Shown here piece by piece: positions 60,927 through 64,000 of a stretch of DNA of 64,000 nt; position 1 is the first letter of the stretch; each line of letters opens with the position of its first letter. Source of the DNA: Candidatus Hinthialibacter antarcticus (GTDB lineage: Bacteria > Hinthialibacterota > Hinthialibacteria > Hinthialibacterales > Hinthialibacteraceae); assembly GCA_030765645.1 (NCBI GenBank), contig JAVCCE010000015.1, positions 186,001 to 250,000 of the forward strand. Reading direction: 5' to 3'. Under the pieces are notes generated by a model. That model was not told the DNA's origin, ran no database searches, and worked only from the letters and a program-made list of their open reading frames with translations. A program made the position numbers and the translations under genes.

Positions 60927-61925
60927 TCACCGCTCCACCGCGCCGAGACCGTTGTGTTGCGACAGCGTCATCACGCCTTTATCGAGGCGCATTCCCTCAA
61001 ACGGATCGCCGCTGAGCAACGCCGCGCCGTCGAGGTCGACAAAATCAACCAGCGGCGCAATCTGCGCAGCGGCGGAAATTGCCAGCGAACTCTCGATCAT
61101 ACAACCCAGCAAAATGCCCATTCCATTTTGACGCGCAATCTCAATCATCTTGCGCGCCCGCGCCAGCCCGCCGCATTTGGCGAGTTTTATATTGATGCCG
61201 TCCACCACGCCAATCCAACGCGCAATGTCTTCCGGCCCCTGAACGCCTTCATCCACAAAAATGGGGATATCGGTCTGGTTGAGTTCGCTCAATTTTGCAT
61301 ACCCATCCAAGTCGTCGCGATGGATCGGCTGCTCAACCAGACGCACGCCCAATTCATCCAACTTCGGCATAAATTCGCCAGCCTGCTCTGCCCCCCAGCC
61401 TTCGTTGGCGTCGATGAACAGCGTCCCCGAATATTCCTTGCGGATTGCGCTGAGGATTTCTAAATCGCGTTCGCTGCCAAGTTTGATTTTCAACACAGGC
61501 CAGTCGCGAACGCGGTTCAGTTTTTCAAGAATGACCTCAATCGTATCAAGGCCGATGGTGAAGGTTGAAACCGGCGTCTTGGCGGGATTAATATTCCAAA
61601 TTTGGTAAAGCGGTTTGCCAATCACTTTCGCCCAGGCGTCATGCGCGGCGAGGTCGACTGCTTCGGCGAGCGCCGACTCTTTCGGAAATTGTTTCAATAC
61701 AAGTTGCGCGGCGTTTTCAGGCGTGATCGTATTTTCGACAGACGGCAAAAACGCTTGCGCCAGCTTCAACATGTATTCAACGTCTTGGCCTTTGTAATAA
61801 ATGGGCGCGCCTTCGCCCCAGCCGTCACCGAATTTCACAAACAGATTTTTGACGGAGGTGCGCGTTCCGCGGGCGATACCGAACGGGTCGCGCAGTTGTA
61901 GTTCTTTGATTTCGCAATGGTGCAT
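60927..61925 (-). CDS. Enolase-superfamily dipeptide (L-Ala-D/L-Glu-type) epimerase
   Basis: A 332-residue member of the muconate lactonizing enzyme subgroup. The capping domain starts LQLRDPFGIARGTRTSVKNL. The barrel shows the acid/base Lys in VLKIKLGSERD, metal ligands in LFIDANEGW, VEQPIHRDDL and IFVDEGVQGPEDI, and the second Lys in INIKLAKCGGLARA. GCMIESSLAISAAAQIAPLV and DLDGAALL complete it. This residue pattern and the FxIARGTRT entry are typical of Ala-Glu dipeptide epimerases used in murein peptide recycling. Other dipeptides are possible. A repeat element separates it from the transketolase genes. Confidence 0.88.
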   Translation of the reverse strand: MHHCEIKELQLRDPFGIARGTRTSVKNLFVKFGDGWGEGAPIYYKGQDVEYMLKLAQAFLPSVENTITPENAAQLVLKQFPKESALAEAVDLAAHDAWAKVIGKPLYQIWNINPAKTPVSTFTIGLDTIEVILEKLNRVRDWPVLKIKLGSERDLEILSAIRKEYSGTLFIDANEGWGAEQAGEFMPKLDELGVRLVEQPIHRDDLDGYAKLSELNQTDIPIFVDEGVQGPEDIARWIGVVDGINIKLAKCGGLARARKMIEIARQNGMGILLGCMIESSLAISAAAQIAPLVDFVDLDGAALLSGDPFEGMRLDKGVMTLSQHNGLGAVER

Positions 61926-61967
61926 GTTTCTCCTATTACCAAAATTGCATGTTGTTATGAACTCTTA

Positions 61968-62020
61968 ATCCCCCCGGCGTCTGCGACGCCACCCCCCTTA
62001 TTAAGGGGGGCTAGGGGGAT
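61968..62020. repeat. Composite-element relative with ATCCCCC/GGGGGAT ends
   Basis: About 53 bp with inverted ends ATCCCCC and GGGGGAT. Inside are GGCGTC-TGC-GACGCC and CCCCCCTTATTAAGGGGGG hairpins, the same two-module order as at 43424 and within 14597 and 42223. It lies just upstream of the epimerase start. Confidence 0.7.
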
Positions 62021-62059
62021 CCACATATCCAGACCAGATAGTTCCAAACGCTGAAAACA

Positions 62060-62091
62060 AAAAACGGAGCGCGAAATTGCGCCCCGTTTTA
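62060..62091 (-). terminator. Intrinsic terminator after the transketolase operon
   Basis: AAAACGGAGCGC-GAAATT-GCGCCCCGTTTT, with A and T runs on the two sides and one bulged base, lies 29 bp after the stop of the C-terminal transketolase gene. Confidence 0.75.
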
Positions 62092-62119
62092 ATTTGCATG
62101 AACATTAAATACGAACCCA

Positions 62120-63055
62120 TTACTTGGCTTCTTTATAAAACTCTTCCGCCACGGCGGCGATGCCTTCATCGTCGATACGATAGGCGCGGTAGAGATCAAC
62201 CTGGGTTCCTGACTGACCGAACTCGTCGAGAATGCCCCAGCGTTTCAGTTTCGCGGGCGCTTTTTCGGCGACCACTTCCGCTACAGATGAACCAAGCCCG
62301 CCGATGACGCTGTGGTCTTCGATCGTCATCAGGCATCCGGTTTCTTTGGCGCATTTGACGATCAGTTCTTCATCAATCGGCTTGATGGTGTGAATGTTGA
62401 GCACGCGGGCGTCGATGCCTTTTGACGCGAGGCGTTCTTTGGCTTTGACCGCATAACCGACCGTACCGCCGGTGGCGATGAGGGTCATATCTTTGCCGTC
62501 GGCGAGGGTGACGCCCTTGCCCATTTCAAACGTGTAATCGTCGCCGTTGACCTGGTCGAGTTTCTGGCGGGTGAGGCGCAGATAAACCGGGCCGTTGTGC
62601 TCAGCGGCGAACTGCACCGCTTGGCGTGTTTCAATATCATCGCCCGGCTGCAGCACCACAAAACCGGGAATCGAGCGCATCAGGCCAAGGTCTTCGAGGC
62701 CCATCTGGCTGTGTCCGTCTTCGCCAATGCCGATGCCGGCGTGGGTTCCGATGATCTTCACATTCGCCTGACTGTAACCGATTGACATACGGATGGTGTC
62801 AAAGCGTCCGGTGATGAAACACGCGAAGCTGCAAATAAACGGAACCTTGCCTGACAGCGCCATGCCTGCGGCGGCGCCGATCATGTTGGCTTCGGCGATG
62901 CCGAATTCATAAAACCGTTCGGGAAATTTTTCTGCAAAGTGACACGACATGGTTGACTTGCTGAGGTCAGCGTCCATCACCACGATGTCGGGATTTGTCG
63001 CGCCCAGTTCCGCCAGCGCGAGACCGAATGATTGTCTTGATGCTACGTTCGCCAT
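62120..63055 (-). CDS. Transketolase, C-terminal subunit
   Basis: A 311-residue protein covering the pyrimidine-binding and C-terminal domains of transketolase. FGLALAELGATNPDIVVMDA, FPERFYEFGIAEANMIGAAA (the Glu that activates thiamine diphosphate), IGTHAGIGIGEDGHSQMGLE and YLRLTRQKL are seen. The last domain has VLNIHTIKPIDEELIVKCAK and IEDHSVIGGLGSSVAEVVAE. It pairs with the N-terminal subunit encoded 37 bp upstream. Split transketolases are usual in many non-proteobacterial phyla and archaea. The enzyme moves two-carbon units in the pentose phosphate pathway. Ends at the terminator at 62060. Confidence 0.95.
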   Translation of the reverse strand: MANVASRQSFGLALAELGATNPDIVVMDADLSKSTMSCHFAEKFPERFYEFGIAEANMIGAAAGMALSGKVPFICSFACFITGRFDTIRMSIGYSQANVKIIGTHAGIGIGEDGHSQMGLEDLGLMRSIPGFVVLQPGDDIETRQAVQFAAEHNGPVYLRLTRQKLDQVNGDDYTFEMGKGVTLADGKDMTLIATGGTVGYAVKAKERLASKGIDARVLNIHTIKPIDEELIVKCAKETGCLMTIEDHSVIGGLGSSVAEVVAEKAPAKLKRWGILDEFGQSGTQVDLYRAYRIDDEGIAAVAEEFYKEAK

Positions 63056-63092
63056 AATACCCTTCCAATGATGAGAGAATGTCTAATCCGTC

Positions 63093-63926
63093 TTACGCGG
63101 CGTTGAGTTCTTTCAGCGCCTTTTCACATTGCTCGGCGGTTGGAGCGACGCCGTGCCAGGTATAATCGTTTTCCATAAATGAAACGCCCTTGCCCTTGAT
63201 GGTCTTCGCCCAAATCAAGGTGGGGCGGTCGGTGACGGCTTTGGCTTCGTCCAAGGCGCGCAACACCTGTTCCATGTCATGGCCGTTGATGGCGATGACG
63301 TGCCAGTTAAAGGCGCGGAACTTGGCGTCAATCGGGTCAAGCGGCATGACCTTGTCGACATAACCGTCAATTTGTCCGTTATTGTTGTCTAAAATCGCGG
63401 TCAGGTTTCCGGTTTTGTATTTGCCCGCCGCCATGATGGCTTCCCACACTTGGCCCTCTTGGGTTTCGCCGTCGCCGAGTACGCAAAACACCCGCCAGTC
63501 GGCTTTGTCCATTTTGGCTGCGAGCGCCATGCCCAGCGCAATCGACAATCCCTGGCCGAGAGACCCGGTCGAGGCTTCGATGGACGGCATACGGACGCAG
63601 TCGGGGTGGCCCTGAAAATCGGAGCCGTAGGTGCGCAGCGTGTCGAGTTGGCTGCGGTCGAGGTAGCCCGCTTGCGCCAGCGCCGAATACCACGCCGGAA
63701 TGCAATGGCCTTTCGACATAATGAAGCGGTCGCGGCCTTCCCATTCCGGGTTGCTGACGTCGTGGTTCATCACGCCGAACAACAACGCAGCGGTAATGTC
63801 TGCGACTGAGAGCGAGCCGCCGGGGTGGCCTGATTTCGCTGCAGTAATCATTTTGAGGCTGTCAATGCGAATTTGTCGCGCATATTCTTTGAGCGCGTTG
63901 ATTTCGCGCGTCAGTTGAAACGTCAT
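63093..63926 (-). CDS. Transketolase, N-terminal subunit
   Basis: A 277-residue protein with the thiamine-diphosphate-binding half. IRIDSLKMITAAKSGHPGGS, RDRFIMSKGHCIPAWYSALA, GSDFQGHPDCVRMPSIEAST and GSLGQGLSIALGMALAAKM are present. The TPP motif runs VLGDGETQEGQVWEAIMAAG to LTAILDNNNGQIDG. GKGVSFMENDYTWHGVAP ends the domain. It forms the active enzyme with the downstream subunit. GGAGC lies seven bases before the ATG. The remaining bases up to 64000 contain only the beginning of the upstream region. Confidence 0.96.
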   Translation of the reverse strand: MTFQLTREINALKEYARQIRIDSLKMITAAKSGHPGGSLSVADITAALLFGVMNHDVSNPEWEGRDRFIMSKGHCIPAWYSALAQAGYLDRSQLDTLRTYGSDFQGHPDCVRMPSIEASTGSLGQGLSIALGMALAAKMDKADWRVFCVLGDGETQEGQVWEAIMAAGKYKTGNLTAILDNNNGQIDGYVDKVMPLDPIDAKFRAFNWHVIAINGHDMEQVLRALDEAKAVTDRPTLIWAKTIKGKGVSFMENDYTWHGVAPTAEQCEKALKELNAA

Positions 63927-64000
63927 GGTTGCTCCTTTACGGCTATTGAATGCGTAATCTTGATGGAATCTGACTAGTATACTAAGCCCTGCGCAAAAAT

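Overview
The window looks like chromosomal DNA from an uncultured, moderately GC-rich, Gram-negative-type heterotrophic bacterium. An O-antigen-ligase-like protein, lipobox proteins and a soluble lytic transglycosylase homologue point to a diderm. The DUF1080/VCBS-repeat protein, GH16 enzyme, DUF4159 protein, YfhO-like giant membrane protein and stand-alone GspG-like pseudopilins are typical of Planctomycetes/Hydrogenedentota/Sumerlaeota/Poribacteria-like lineages. No rRNA or ribosomal protein gene is present, so this placement is inference only. No phage, IS transposase, CRISPR array or large biosynthetic cluster was seen.

Layout. 0-14 kb: a partial S41 protease, O-antigen-ligase/TPR protein coupled to a histidine kinase, a DUF433/DUF5615 toxin-antitoxin pair, DUF4159, ThpR, a GT39-like transferase, and a degenerate HD-GYP/GAF sensor overlapping glnD. 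14.4-21.4 kb: tRNA-Leu(CAA), repeat-rich DNA with a DUF559 remnant, two bPH2 proteins + DUF58 + lytic transglycosylase, then a small membrane protein, Rrf2, folK and a GT87-like transferase. 21.4-28.5 kb: an orphan pseudopilin, a 1183-aa YfhO-like protein carrying two ILEI-like domains, and a hybrid sensor kinase. 28.6-40.5 kb: one leftward housekeeping run: TPR lipoprotein, yqeK, a small membrane protein, nnr, rny, ymdB, xseA, xseB, ispA-type prenyltransferase and dxs, linking NAD(P)HX repair, RNA decay, DNA repair and isoprenoid synthesis. 40.6-48.5 kb: HIT protein, prepilin peptidase, GH16, M24 peptidase, class I aminotransferase, second pseudopilin and glnA. 49-52 kb: tightly overlapping der-plsY-hisA. 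51.9-57.3 kb: accessory zone with RES/Xre and HigBA modules, a YbjQ remnant, the DUF1080/VCBS protein and a frameshifted beta-helix protein. 57.5-64 kb: mutS2, an AT-rich lipoprotein, an enolase-superfamily epimerase and a split transketolase.

The most unusual structure lies between the genes. A roughly 77-bp palindromic element with 17-bp inverted ends occurs four times (about 1.3, 15.1, 40.6 and 55.7 kb). A GC-rich composite element (about 155-183 bp) occurs twice, with several partial relatives. Two gene remnants (DUF559 and YbjQ) have their 5' ends replaced in frame by such palindromes. Nitrogen control is represented by GlnD and a GS-I enzyme that keeps its adenylylation-site tyrosine.
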